Part shown: positions 15,057 through 23,546 of the stretch, in pieces
Layout of the letters: every line of letters starts with the position of its first letter
How positions within the stretch are numbered: position 1 is the stretch's first letter
Origin: Clostridiaceae bacterium
GTDB taxonomy: Bacteria; Bacillota; Clostridia; Oscillospirales; Acutalibacteraceae
Assembly: GCA_016297555.1 (NCBI GenBank)
Contig: JAEDGK010000010.1
Span: 1 to 30,200, forward strand
Reading direction: 5' to 3'
DNA length: 30,200 nucleotides
Notes under the pieces: generated by a model
What the model was told of the DNA's origin: nothing
Seen by the model: only the letters and a program-made list of their open reading frames with translations
Databases searched by the model: none
Translations under genes and position numbers: made by a program

Positions 15057-17154
15057 TGCTCTTTTTCTTTCCCGATGCGGATTTTTCGTAGCCGCAGCCC
15101 TCTGCCATACAAACGAGCTTGCCGCCTTTTTTCTTAAACAGCGTTTTGCCGCACTTCGGGCAAGCCTCGCCTGCGGGGGGATCCCAGCTCATAAAATTGC
15201 ACTTGGGCCAATTTCCGCAGCCGTAAAAAACATGACCCTTTTTGGACTTTCTTTCGATTATGTCGCCGCCGCATACGGGGCACTTTGCGCCCGTGTTGAC
15301 AATGAGCGGCTTTGCGTTTTTGCACTCGGGATAGCCGGGGCAGGCAAGGAACCTGCCGTAACGACCCGTTTTAATAACCATCATTCTGCCGCACTTATCG
15401 CAGGGAATATCGGTTATATCCTCCTCGAGCTGAATTTTGACATTCTTCATCTCGGTCTTGGCTTTTTCGAGCGTTTTTTCAAAATCGCCGTAAAACTCGT
15501 CGAGCATTCTCACATAGTCTTCTTCACCGCTGCCGACCTTGTCGAGATTGGTTTCCATCTGAGCGGTGAATTTGGTGTTGACTATCTTGGGGAATTTCTC
15601 TTTGAGCAAACCCGTTGTAGCCGTGCCCAGCTCCGTGGGCACAAGCTGCTTCGCCTTGCGCTGAACATAGCCGCGCTTGATTATCGTTGAAAGAATGGCG
15701 GCATAGGTGCTGGGTCTGCCGACGCCGTTTTCTTCAAGCTCCTTTATCAGCGAAGCCTCGGTGTAACGGGCGGGGGGCTGGGTGAAATGCTGATTTGAGT
15801 TAAGCTCGCGCATTTTCAGCTTTTCTCCCGCTTTTATGTCGGGCAGAACTCCCTTATCCGTCTCCTCCTCGGCAAGCTCATAGAGCTTTGTGAAGCCATC
15901 AAAGCGAACCGAATAGCCTGCGGCGGTGAAAATGCAAAATTCCGAGCCGTTCAAATCCTTTGCGGCGGTGATTTCCGCCTTAACGGTATTCTGAACACAG
16001 CTTGCCATCAGGCTTGCGATAAATCTTTTCCAGATAAGGTTATAGATTTTGAACTGATCGGAAGTCAGGCTGTCCTTAACCTTTTCGGGAGAAAGAGAGG
16101 GAATTGACGGTCTGATTGCCTCGTGACCGTCCTGCGCGTTGGCTCTTGATTTATAATATACGGGTTTTTCCGGCAGATATTCGCTTCCGAACACATTTGT
16201 TATATATTCATTCGCCGCCGCGCGTGCTTCTTCGGAAATGCGGAGCGAATCGGTTCTCATATAGGTGATAAGACCCGTCATACCCATGCCCTTGACATTA
16301 ACGCCCTCATAAAGCTCCTGAGCCGTTCTCATCGTTCTTTCCGCCTGGAAGCCGAGCTTTCTCGAAGCCTCCTGCTGGAGAGTTGAGGTGATGAAGGGGG
16401 GTGCGGGATTTTTCTTCCTTGTTCCCTTTTTGACGGATTTAACTTCATATTCCGCTCCGTCAAGGCGGTCAAGATATTTTTGCGCCTGAGCGGCGTCGGA
16501 AATCTTAACCTTTCCGTTTTCATCGGAACTCAGAGTTGCCGTAAAGGTTCTTCTCTGCGCCGTTGCAAGCTTTGCGTCGATTACCCAATATTCCTCGGGG
16601 TTAAACGCCTTTATTTCTTCCTCGCGGTCAACAATGAGCCTTACCGCAACGCTCTGAACTCTGCCTGCGGAAAGACCGCGCCTGATTTTCTGCGAAACAA
16701 AGGGGCTGAGCCTGTAACCCACAAGGCGGTCAAGCACACGCCTTGCCTGCTGAGCGTTAACAAGGTCTAAATTAACCCTTTTGGGATTAGCCATTCCGTT
16801 GGCAACGCCCGTTTTTGTGATTTCGTTAAAAGTAACGCGGTTGGGCTGATTGAGGTCAAGCCCGAGCACCGACGCAAGATGCCAAGAAATCGCTTCTCCC
16901 TCGCGGTCGGGGTCGGCTGCGAGATAAACGGCGTCGCTCTGCTCAACCTTTTCTTTAAGCTCCTTGACAAGCTTTTCCTTGCCCTTTATCAGCGCGTATT
17001 TGGGTGCAAAATTATTCTTTACGTCAACGCTGAGCTTTGCGGCAGGCAAATCTCTTATATGCCCTTTTGAAGCAACAACATCATAGTCCTTGCCGAGATA
17101 TTTTTTTATTGTGTTGGCCTTTGCCGGGGACTCAACTATAACAAGCTTTGACAT
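15043..17154 (-). CDS. topA: DNA topoisomerase I
   Basis: The 703-residue type IA enzyme relaxes negative supercoils. The Toprim domain has Glu8 (VESPAKA) and DPDREGE (81-87). The active-site tyrosine is Tyr298 in GLITYMRTDS. The C-terminus carries three four-cysteine zinc ribbons (CDKCGR...CPGYPEC, CPVCGG...CGNWPKC, CPKCGK...CMAEGC). AGGAG lies 8 nt before the ATG. It follows dprA by 26 nt and overlaps trmFO, forming the conserved dprA-topA-trmFO order. Confidence 0.98.
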   Translation of the reverse strand: MSKLVIVESPAKANTIKKYLGKDYDVVASKGHIRDLPAAKLSVDVKNNFAPKYALIKGKEKLVKELKEKVEQSDAVYLAADPDREGEAISWHLASVLGLDLNQPNRVTFNEITKTGVANGMANPKRVNLDLVNAQQARRVLDRLVGYRLSPFVSQKIRRGLSAGRVQSVAVRLIVDREEEIKAFNPEEYWVIDAKLATAQRRTFTATLSSDENGKVKISDAAQAQKYLDRLDGAEYEVKSVKKGTRKKNPAPPFITSTLQQEASRKLGFQAERTMRTAQELYEGVNVKGMGMTGLITYMRTDSLRISEEARAAANEYITNVFGSEYLPEKPVYYKSRANAQDGHEAIRPSIPSLSPEKVKDSLTSDQFKIYNLIWKRFIASLMASCVQNTVKAEITAAKDLNGSEFCIFTAAGYSVRFDGFTKLYELAEEETDKGVLPDIKAGEKLKMRELNSNQHFTQPPARYTEASLIKELEENGVGRPSTYAAILSTIIKRGYVQRKAKQLVPTELGTATTGLLKEKFPKIVNTKFTAQMETNLDKVGSGEEDYVRMLDEFYGDFEKTLEKAKTEMKNVKIQLEEDITDIPCDKCGRMMVIKTGRYGRFLACPGYPECKNAKPLIVNTGAKCPVCGGDIIERKSKKGHVFYGCGNWPKCNFMSWDPPAGEACPKCGKTLFKKKGGKLVCMAEGCGYEKSASGKKKSNGEG

Positions 17155-17180
17155 TGATTAATCTCCTGTGTAATTTTATT

Positions 17181-18335
17181 TTAACCGCAGACGGCGTAAT
17201 TCTTTCCGTCCGTCTGCTCTATCAATCCCGCTATTTCAAGCTGCATGAGCGCGGATATGACCTTCGGCAGCGGCAGACCGCTCATGGCGCAGATTTCATC
17301 GGGGTGGAGCGGTTCAATTCCGAAAACTCCGTAAACCGCCGCCGCGTCCGCTCCGAGACCCTCTCCCGCTTCTTTTTTTACCGGAGCCTTTTTCTCCTCG
17401 GTCGGCTCCTGCGGCACTTGCGCCTGCGCCTGCTCAATCGCCTTAAAATCTATCCTGTCCGGATACATTGCGGCAAACACGGAAAGAATATCCCGCGCGC
17501 AGGTAACTGCTCTTGCGCCGTCTCTTATCAGATTGTTTGTGCCTGTGTATGCGCTCGACAAAACGCTGCCGGGAATTGCGAAAACCTCGCGCCCCTGCTC
17601 GTTTGCCCTCTTTGCGGTTATCAGCGAGCCGCTTTTTTCGCCCGCTTCAACCACCAAAACTCCGTGGCTCATTCCCGAAATAATTCTGTTTCTTTCGGGG
17701 AAGGTTGTTTTTGACGCCTTGAAAAACGGAGGATATTCCGTCACAAGCGCGCCGCTTTTTTTAACGCTGCGCCTCATCGCCTCGTTATCCATCAGATAAT
17801 TTGTGCCGAAGCCGCAGCCCATAACGCAAACGGTTTTTCCGCCCGCAAAAAGCGCTCCCTCGTGGGCAGAGCTGTCAATCCCGAGCGCGCCGCCGCTCAC
17901 AACGACAGCGCCCGCCGCCGCAAGCTCCGCCGATATTCTGCGGGCTACCGCCGTGCTTTCAAAGCAGGGCTTGCGCGTTCCGACAACGCCTATCAGCACC
18001 TTGCCCGCAACACAGCCGATGTCGCCGTCAACATAGAGCACAAGCGGCATATCCGGCAGCCTGCGAAGCCCTGCGGGATATGCGGAATCGGCGGGAGTTA
18101 CGATTTGCCAGCCGTTTTTTTCGCACAGGGCGATTGCCGTTTCGGCGTCGGCAAGCTTTGCCGAGTTCAGCTTTTCAAGCTGTCTGCGGGTGAAAACGCC
18201 CGAAACCGTTCTTTCGGCATCGTCCGCCTCAAAAAGCTTTTTCGGATTGGGGAACGCCGCAAGGATTTCATCAACTCTTGCCGCCGAGCCCAACGCCTGA
18301 GAAAGCCAGATCCAATATTTTGTGTTACCGTTCAT
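17181..18335 (-). CDS. dprA: DNA-processing protein DprA (Smf)
   Basis: The 384-residue protein loads RecA on incoming single-stranded DNA in transformation and binds ssDNA. A short N-terminal helical region is followed by the Rossmann-like core (about 70-290) with VGTRKP, SGGALGID, CVMGCGFGTNYLMDN, FPERNRIISGMS and GSLITAKRANEQGREVFAIPG, all DprA hallmarks. A winged-helix segment (about 325-384) ends the protein. Its ATG overlaps the stop of the upstream rRNA methyltransferase gene (ATGA). Being in the topA operon does not by itself show competence. Confidence 0.97.
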   Translation of the reverse strand: MNGNTKYWIWLSQALGSAARVDEILAAFPNPKKLFEADDAERTVSGVFTRRQLEKLNSAKLADAETAIALCEKNGWQIVTPADSAYPAGLRRLPDMPLVLYVDGDIGCVAGKVLIGVVGTRKPCFESTAVARRISAELAAAGAVVVSGGALGIDSSAHEGALFAGGKTVCVMGCGFGTNYLMDNEAMRRSVKKSGALVTEYPPFFKASKTTFPERNRIISGMSHGVLVVEAGEKSGSLITAKRANEQGREVFAIPGSVLSSAYTGTNNLIRDGARAVTCARDILSVFAAMYPDRIDFKAIEQAQAQVPQEPTEEKKAPVKKEAGEGLGADAAAVYGVFGIEPLHPDEICAMSGLPLPKVISALMQLEIAGLIEQTDGKNYAVCG

Positions 18336-19120
18336 CTTTTAAGCTCCCACGCAAGAATTGCCGCCGCCGCGGACGCGTTGAACGATTCCGCCCTGCCGCT
18401 CATGGGAATTACGACCTGCTTTTTGCAGGCGGCAACGGTTTCGTCCGAAAGACCCGAGCCCTCGTTGCCCACACAGCAGATAACTCCGCCGCTCATATCC
18501 ACCGTTCTGATATCCTGCGCCGTGCTGCGCGGAACGGAGGCAAGAGTGAGCATTCCCGAGCTGTTCGCTCTTTCGATAACCCCGCTCAGCTCTGCCGCAC
18601 AGATGACGGGGAGCCTGAGCAGAGAGCCCATTGAAGCCCTCAGAGCCTTGGGATTATAAACATCGCACCCGCCGCTGACTATCAGCCCGTCAAGCCCGAG
18701 CGCCTCCGCGCTTCGGCAAACCGCGCCGAGATTTGAAGGGTCCTGCAAATTCTCAAGGGCGATATATTTGCCGTCGGGGTTGATTTCGGAAATTTCCGCC
18801 TGCTTAGGAACGGCGCACACACAAAAAACGCCCTGCGGATTTTCCGTGCCCGAAAGCTTCTGCGAAACCTCCGAGCTTATCTCAAAGCATAAGCCGCTGT
18901 TTTCGATGATTTTTTCGGCGTATTCGGAATATTTCCAAAGCGCCTTTGATGTAAAAAACGCCTGCCTTATTTCAACGCCTGTCTGAACCGCGTCAAAGCA
19001 AAGCCGTGCGCCCTCGAGAAAAAATTCCCCCGCTTCCTTACGCAGCGAAGCGCTTTCCCCAAGACGGACGGCATATTTGATTTTTTCGTTTGCTCGGGCG
19101 GTTATTTTTTCCATCGTCAT
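18332..19120 (-). CDS. SPOUT-family RNA 2'-O-methyltransferase (TrmH-like)
   Basis: About 262 residues. The N-terminal substrate-binding domain has NEKIKYAVRLGES and FFLEGARL. The SpoU knot carries ALENLQDPSNLGAVCRSAEALG, NEGSGL and IPMSGRAESFNASAAAAIL, the three motifs that bind SAM and form the trefoil knot. It probably methylates 23S rRNA or tRNA; the exact nucleotide is not deducible. The frame stays open up to 19222, but the start is taken at the ATG at 19120, with AAAGGT 7 nt upstream. The upstream extension has no such site and runs into the rplT terminator hairpin. It leads the dprA-topA-trmFO group. Confidence 0.92.
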   Translation of the reverse strand: MTMEKITARANEKIKYAVRLGESASLRKEAGEFFLEGARLCFDAVQTGVEIRQAFFTSKALWKYSEYAEKIIENSGLCFEISSEVSQKLSGTENPQGVFCVCAVPKQAEISEINPDGKYIALENLQDPSNLGAVCRSAEALGLDGLIVSGGCDVYNPKALRASMGSLLRLPVICAAELSGVIERANSSGMLTLASVPRSTAQDIRTVDMSGGVICCVGNEGSGLSDETVAACKKQVVIPMSGRAESFNASAAAAILAWELKR

Positions 19121-19198
19121 ATTTGATACCTTTATATGTCTTTTTTTTCGCATTTTCGCGGCAAATCTGCTCTCTGCGCGCGAGAATACAGAAACAAT

Positions 19199-19229
19199 CA
19201 GAGATGTAACATAGTATGCCACATCTCTG
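19199..19229 (-). terminator. Probable terminator after rplT
   Basis: CAGAGATGT pairs perfectly with ACATCTCTG around a 13-nt loop, 17 bp beyond the rplT stop. The following minus-strand sequence ATTGTTTCTG is only moderately T-rich, so termination may be partial and feed the methyltransferase-dprA genes. Confidence 0.5.
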
Positions 19230-19245
19230 ATAACAAAAGCTATAA

Positions 19246-19602
19246 TCAGTTAAGAGCCGCCTTTGCCTTTTCGGTAAGAGCGGTGAATGCTGCGGGATCG
19301 GAAACTGCGATCTCTGCGAGCATCTTGCGGTTGAGGTTAATCTCAGCCTTTTTAAGTCCGTTGATGAAGGTTGAATAGTTCATACCGTTCATCTTGCAGG
19401 CAGCGGAAATACGGGTGATCCAAAGGCGGCGGAAGTCGCGCTTCTTCTGCTTTCTGCCGATGTAAGCATAGTTGCCGCTCTTCATAACCGCCTGCTTAGC
19501 GGTCTTGAAAAGGGTGCTCTTTGAGCCATAGTAGCCCTTTGCGAGCTTGAGTACTTTATTTCTTCTCTTGCGAGTCATTATAGCGCCTTTAATACGAGCC
19601 AT
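19246..19602 (-). CDS. rplT: 50S ribosomal protein L20
   Basis: The protein has 118 residues, the normal length. The basic N-terminus TRKRRNKVLKLAKGYYGSKS, RKQKKRDFRRLWITRI and MNYSTFINGLKKAEI are L20 hallmarks. L20 is needed for early 50S assembly and in Firmicutes represses its own operon by binding the infC leader. GGAGGATATAAAAA precedes the ATG. It follows rpmI by 45 nt. Confidence 0.99.
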   Translation of the reverse strand: MARIKGAIMTRKRRNKVLKLAKGYYGSKSTLFKTAKQAVMKSGNYAYIGRKQKKRDFRRLWITRISAACKMNGMNYSTFINGLKKAEINLNRKMLAEIAVSDPAAFTALTEKAKAALN

Positions 19603-19647
19603 TTTTTATATCCTCCGTTATCTGTTAATTGTTTGCAAAGTTCCGAA

Positions 19648-19845
19648 TTATTTATAAGGAACAAGACGCTTGATCTGCTTGCAGTTGGTAACATCTGCAA
19701 CAGCAGTCTTGCGAAGATTTCTCTTACGCTTTGTGCTTTTCTTGTTGAGAATGTGTGACTTGTAAGCATGGGCGCGGATGGGCTTGCCGCCCTTTGAAAT
19801 CTTGAAGCGCTTTTTTGCGCCGCTGTGAGTCTTAATCTTAGGCAT
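19648..19845 (-). CDS. rpmI: 50S ribosomal protein L35
   Basis: The 65-residue protein has the typical start PKIKTHSGAKKRFKI, then HILNKKSTKRKRNLRK, and ends IKRLVPYK. AAGGAGG lies about 8 nt before the ATG. It is the middle gene of infC-rpmI-rplT. Confidence 0.99.
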   Translation of the reverse strand: MPKIKTHSGAKKRFKISKGGKPIRAHAYKSHILNKKSTKRKRNLRKTAVADVTNCKQIKRLVPYK

Positions 19846-19876
19846 GGTTATTTCCTCCTTAATAATATAAAACCTT

Positions 19877-20395
19877 TTACTTTGTGTTTTTCGGAGCCAG
19901 GAACATCAGCATCTGTCTGCCCTCAAGCTTCGCAGGCTTTTCTATCGAGGCGCAGTCTTCACAGGCTTCCGCGCAACGCTTCATAATTACAAGCCCGAGA
20001 TCGGGGTGAGCCATTTCACGGCCTCTGAAACGGATGGAAACCTTGACCTTGTTGCCCGCCGCAATGAACTTGCGTGCGTGGTTGATTTTTGTTTCAAAAT
20101 CGTGCGTATCGATGTTGAGAGAAAGCCTGATTTCTTTAATCTCAATCGTTTTTTGATTTTTTCTTGCTTCTTTCTCTCTCTTTGCCTTTTCAAATCGGAA
20201 TTTGCCGTAGTCCATTATTTTGCAGACGGGGGGCTTTGCCGCGGGAGCAATCTTAACAAGGTCAAGATTTTTGCTTTCGGCAATTTTGAGAGCCTCTGCC
20301 GCCGACATAATGCCGAGCTGCTCGCCGTCGTCGGAAATAACTCTTATTTCCTTATCACGGATTTCCTCATTGATTTGCTGTTCTTTGCTGCTGAT
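19877..20395 (-). CDS. infC: Translation initiation factor IF-3
   Basis: About 172 residues. The N-domain has INEEIRDKEIRVI and PVCKIMDYGKFRFEKAKREKEARK. The C-domain has KEIRLSLNIDTHDFETKINHARKFI and VKVSIRFRGREMAH, ending in MLMFLAPKN. IF-3 checks start codons and keeps 30S subunits free. No ATG, GTG or TTG fits: the only in-frame codon correctly placed (9 nt) after the strong AGGAGG is ATC at 20395, and a protein starting there (I-S-S-K-E-Q-Q-INEEIRD) aligns with IF-3 N-termini. Rare AUU/AUC starts are a known infC feature that lets IF-3 repress itself. The ATGs at 20479 and 20455 would translate through the leader terminator. Confidence 0.95.
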   Translation of the reverse strand: MSSKEQQINEEIRDKEIRVISDDGEQLGIMSAAEALKIAESKNLDLVKIAPAAKPPVCKIMDYGKFRFEKAKREKEARKNQKTIEIKEIRLSLNIDTHDFETKINHARKFIAAGNKVKVSIRFRGREMAHPDLGLVIMKRCAEACEDCASIEKPAKLEGRQMLMFLAPKNTK

Positions 20396-20416
20396 GTTGA
20401 AGCACCTCCTGAAAAT

Positions 20417-20453
20417 AAATAAAAAAGCGAGGGCAGGAAAACCCCGACCTCGC
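20417..20453 (-). terminator. Attenuator terminator in the infC leader
   Basis: On the minus strand GCGAGG pairs with CCTCGC, and an inner CGGGG/TCCTG helix continues it (20453-20427). TTTTTT follows at 20426-20421. It ends just before the infC ribosome binding site, the place of the L20-controlled attenuator in Firmicutes. Confidence 0.88.
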
Positions 20454-20559
20454 ATAAAATCAACGCTTCTTTCGGGCATACGCCCGCCTGAAACAAGCTA
20501 TTGACCAACGCGGGACTTTCCCGGAAGGTGAGAGCAAAACCCTGCTCTGCTTTATTGTG
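20417..20559 (-). promoter_or_regulatory. L20-type leader of the infC-rpmI-rplT operon
   Basis: About 140 nt of transcript lie between the predicted start (about 20559) and the attenuator. They contain several hairpin-forming segments (GAGCAGGGTTTTGCTC, CGGGAAAGTCCCG, CGGGCGTATGCCCG). In Firmicutes L20 binds such a leader and favours the terminator when in excess. The assignment rests on position and architecture, not on a covariance-model match. Confidence 0.7.
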
Positions 20560-20565
20560 CAAGTT

Positions 20566-20594
20566 ATTCTATAACATATCCCCCGAAATGTCAA
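20566..20594 (-). promoter_or_regulatory. Promoter of the infC operon
   Basis: The minus strand has TTGACA (20594-20589), a 17-bp spacer and TAGAAT (20571-20566), which is 6/6 and 5/6 to the sigma-A consensus. Confidence 0.9.
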
Positions 20595-20628
20595 GGGTTT
20601 TTTGAAATTTTTTATCCCGACCGCATAC

Positions 20629-20660
20629 AATTCCGAATTACGCATTGCGAATTCCGAATT
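20629..20660. repeat. Isolated repeat-terminus remnant
   Basis: AATTCCGAATTACGCATTGC followed by GAATTCCGAATT is the same AT-rich end module that borders the repeat blocks at 1-60, 2960-2985, 4607-4650 and 5206-5230. Here it stands alone between the infC promoter and the end of the P-type-ATPase-like gene. Confidence 0.6.
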
Positions 20661-20693
20661 TTCCGAAAGGCTTCGCCCGAAAAATTTAAAATA

Positions 20694-23546
20694 TTATCCC
20701 ACTCTGTTAAGGAACGCCGAGCCTGCCGAGATTGCAAGCCCTGCGCCGAGGAATGCGGCGGCGGTCAGACCGTTGACCATTGCGCCCAGGGAAGTGCAGT
20801 AAAGAGCCATGCAGAGAATGAAGCCGAGCGCGCTGAGGATTATCTGAACCACCGTTCCTATTTTGAGCGACGAGCTTGCCGAGCACGAGGCGGCAACCGC
20901 TTTGAGCATTGAATAAGCCGTGCCGTCGTGAACCACTCTTGCGGGCAGCTTGTCGCAGACCGCGTCGCGTCTTCTCTTGAAAAGCTTGCCCGCCACCGAG
21001 GAAAGAACCTTGAAGTTTTCCTGCGGCATACCGAAGCTCTTGGAAATAAGCTCCTCGGTAACATTCACATCGTTTGTGCGTACAAGCACCTGAATTCCGT
21101 TTCTTTCAAGTGTTTTGAAAAATCCCGCAAGGTTTTTATCAACGGCATAGCTGACCACAAACATTGCGGCAATCTTGCCCGCAACGGCAAGATACATAAC
21201 CTTTCTGCCGCTGTGAGAATATCTCTCCTCCAACGCCTTTTCGGGAGCTTCAATGTTATGGTGAACAAGCAGATTTCTGTTGCCCAAAAGCACCTTTTGC
21301 CCGTGAATTCTTGCGGCAATGCCGAGCTTATCCTCATAAACAAGCTCCTTGACGGGCGGCAGCAAATCCTGCCTGCCGTCAACCACCTGCTCAAAGCTCT
21401 CGCGCAGAGGACCGCCCGATTTAATAACGAGCGCGGCGGCGTAGAGCAGAACATCGTCAATTCTGATATTCTTGAAGTCCTTCATTCCGTGCATTGTGCA
21501 GCGGGAGCGGTCAAAAATATCCGCAGAATCCATAACAACCGCATTTGCCGCAGCCGTTTTTTCAGCCGCGTCAAGGCTGACTATCATTGTGCCCTCGGCG
21601 TTAAGCTTGGCGTTGGTTATTCTTGAAATGAATGAGGGAATAAACGCCGAGAAAACGGGCGCGCTCATGCAGAATGTGCCCGCAAACGCCGAAAAAGCTG
21701 TCATTGCGTTTTTGCTGATGATTCCCGCCGTGACCGAAACAACGGCAGCCGCACCCAGAGCCGCGGGAACAAGGGTTTTTATCAGCTTCTTTTCGCTTGT
21801 ATCCGCCCTTGAATTTTTAAGGAAATCCGTCGGAAATGCAAGCTTTGAAGAATACAGCAGCTCGGCATTGCCCATCATAAGACCTCTGCCCAGCTCGAAT
21901 ATCTCCGATTCGTTTTCAAAGGGATGCACCGCATACATATTATGTTCGTATTTATAAGAGCATACCTCAAAATTGCCGAGAATTCTCTGTGCGTCAAGCT
22001 TGTCGGCGATTTTTCCGATAAGCACCGCCGTAACAGCCGCCGCCGAGAAAACCGAAATTTCCGCGCCTGCGCCGCCCATAACCGCGGCAAGCGTATTTTG
22101 AAGCAGAGCGACCGCTATTGAAAGGCTTACCGCCGTGTCGCTCGTTATTCTGCGCTTGAAAAGCCCCGTTAAGCCGTCGATGAATTTCACATTGTCTATC
22201 GCCGCGGCGGCAATGAGCAAAACGGCATTTATCACATAAAGCGCCGTTGAGCCGGGCGCAAACAGCGTTGTTTCAATCGAAAGCTTCTGTGCAAGCGGCG
22301 GAATGAAATTAACTATAATCACAAGCAGCTCAACCACGCCGACCGCGATAAGCCCCGTGGTTGCCTTGCGGCTTATGCCGCTGAGCCTTGTGTGGAATGA
22401 TGAACGCTCCGCAGGCGACGAATAGTCGTTGGCAACGGGCTGTTCCTCCTCGCGTTCAAGCTCCTGCCTTTTTTCTCTCTTGCGCCTTGCTCTTTCTTCC
22501 TTTGCCGCTTCCTCGGGCGGAGCTTCAAAATCCCCGCTGAACTCGGAATCAAGGTCAACGGCGTCAACAAGCTTGAAGTTCTTTGCGCGCTGTCTGCGCT
22601 TTTCCCAAAGCTCCTCCTCAACATCGTTTTCGCGTGACTGCTCGGGAACTTCCTCCTCCGCCTCATCCTCAAAGCCCGTGAGCATCATCTGACCCTCAAC
22701 ATTATCCTGAGCGGCGGCGATTTTCTTTTCCGCAGAGCCGATCTTTTCCATTATGCGGGTTTTCTCAACGGCAAGCTCCCTTGCGTCCTCGGCGGCAAGC
22801 ACCTTGGGCATGGCTTCAAGCCCCGCTTCGTCGCTTTCGCCCGCCTTGGCAACAACAATGCCCGGCTTTTCAACAGGCTCATCCTGCCCGACGGGGTCAA
22901 TTTCCGCCGTGTTTTCAAGCTTGAGAGTGGAGAAAAAGCGGGTTTTGTAATCAACTTCCTTTATATGCTCCGGCTCTTCTTTTTCTTCCTTTTTTGCAAA
23001 AAAATCCGCAGCGGGAGTTTCTCCCTCATAGAAAGTCTTAATTTCGGGAGTTTTTTTCTCTTCCTTTTTTTCCGGCTCCTGCCACGCAAACCTCATTGAG
23101 GACGGCTCGGGAATATCCTCGGGCACGATAACGGTTTCCAGCTCAAACATTGATTCGTCAAACTCGTTTTCGGCGCTGTCAAAAAAGGTTTCCTGCCCGT
23201 CAACCTCGGCGTTGCCCGATGAAGAAGAAATATCCTGCATCTCCTGCTTTTCGGGCTTTTCCTCGGAAATCGGCTTAACGGTAAACATTCCCGTGTCAAA
23301 CTCTCTGCTGAGAATCCTTTCAAAATCCTCTGCGGGAGTGGGAGCTTTTTTCGGCTTTGGAACATATTCCTCGCCGTTTTCTTCGGCAATGAGCCTGTCA
23401 ATATCCTCTAACGACCATGTTTTTGACGGCTCCTGCTCTTTTTCCTGCATTTCAGCTTGCTGCTTTGACTTTTTGACTTCATCAAGGATTGCGTCCAGCT
23501 CGCTGTCGCCGGATGATCTTTTTGTGTTATCGTTCAAAGCATTCAC
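20694..23546 (-). CDS. Degenerate P-type ATPase-like membrane protein with long acidic N-terminus
   Basis: The protein has 950 residues. Residues 1-385 are hydrophilic, acidic and proline/lysine-rich, probably disordered. Then come about eight membrane segments (near 396-416, 432-452, 466-490, 495-515, 590-612, 615-640, 895-917, 922-945), in the arrangement of P1B metal ATPases. Family echoes are FCMSAPVFSAFIP (like the CPC segment), LLGNRNLL at 754-761 (like the N-domain GN motif) and an actuator/P-domain-like AVDKNLAGFFKTLERNGIQVLVRTND. The catalytic motifs are gone: DKTGT reads DSADI (Asp673), TGD reads TND, and GDGxND reads HDGTAYS. It is probably not an ion pump. The start is GTG directly after the rlmB stop; TTG at 23537 is better placed relative to AGGTGA and is an alternative. 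It is co-transcribed with rlmB. Its function is unknown. Confidence 0.85.
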   Translation of the reverse strand: MNALNDNTKRSSGDSELDAILDEVKKSKQQAEMQEKEQEPSKTWSLEDIDRLIAEENGEEYVPKPKKAPTPAEDFERILSREFDTGMFTVKPISEEKPEKQEMQDISSSSGNAEVDGQETFFDSAENEFDESMFELETVIVPEDIPEPSSMRFAWQEPEKKEEKKTPEIKTFYEGETPAADFFAKKEEKEEPEHIKEVDYKTRFFSTLKLENTAEIDPVGQDEPVEKPGIVVAKAGESDEAGLEAMPKVLAAEDARELAVEKTRIMEKIGSAEKKIAAAQDNVEGQMMLTGFEDEAEEEVPEQSRENDVEEELWEKRRQRAKNFKLVDAVDLDSEFSGDFEAPPEEAAKEERARRKREKRQELEREEEQPVANDYSSPAERSSFHTRLSGISRKATTGLIAVGVVELLVIIVNFIPPLAQKLSIETTLFAPGSTALYVINAVLLIAAAAIDNVKFIDGLTGLFKRRITSDTAVSLSIAVALLQNTLAAVMGGAGAEISVFSAAAVTAVLIGKIADKLDAQRILGNFEVCSYKYEHNMYAVHPFENESEIFELGRGLMMGNAELLYSSKLAFPTDFLKNSRADTSEKKLIKTLVPAALGAAAVVSVTAGIISKNAMTAFSAFAGTFCMSAPVFSAFIPSFISRITNAKLNAEGTMIVSLDAAEKTAAANAVVMDSADIFDRSRCTMHGMKDFKNIRIDDVLLYAAALVIKSGGPLRESFEQVVDGRQDLLPPVKELVYEDKLGIAARIHGQKVLLGNRNLLVHHNIEAPEKALEERYSHSGRKVMYLAVAGKIAAMFVVSYAVDKNLAGFFKTLERNGIQVLVRTNDVNVTEELISKSFGMPQENFKVLSSVAGKLFKRRRDAVCDKLPARVVHDGTAYSMLKAVAASCSASSSLKIGTVVQIILSALGFILCMALYCTSLGAMVNGLTAAAFLGAGLAISAGSAFLNRVG

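Noticed and set aside
19121..19222. N-terminal extension of the SPOUT methyltransferase
   Set aside because: The extra 34 codons start within the rplT terminator hairpin and lack a ribosome binding site; the conserved part begins at 19120.
20396..20479. N-terminal extension of IF-3 from an upstream ATG
   Set aside because: It would translate the attenuator terminator and adds a non-conserved sequence; the ribosome binding site points to ATC at 20395.
20657..20684. GGCTTCGCC-centred hairpin after the ATPase-like gene as a terminator
   Set aside because: The stem is interrupted and no T run follows on the minus strand; end-of-operon termination here remains unexplained.
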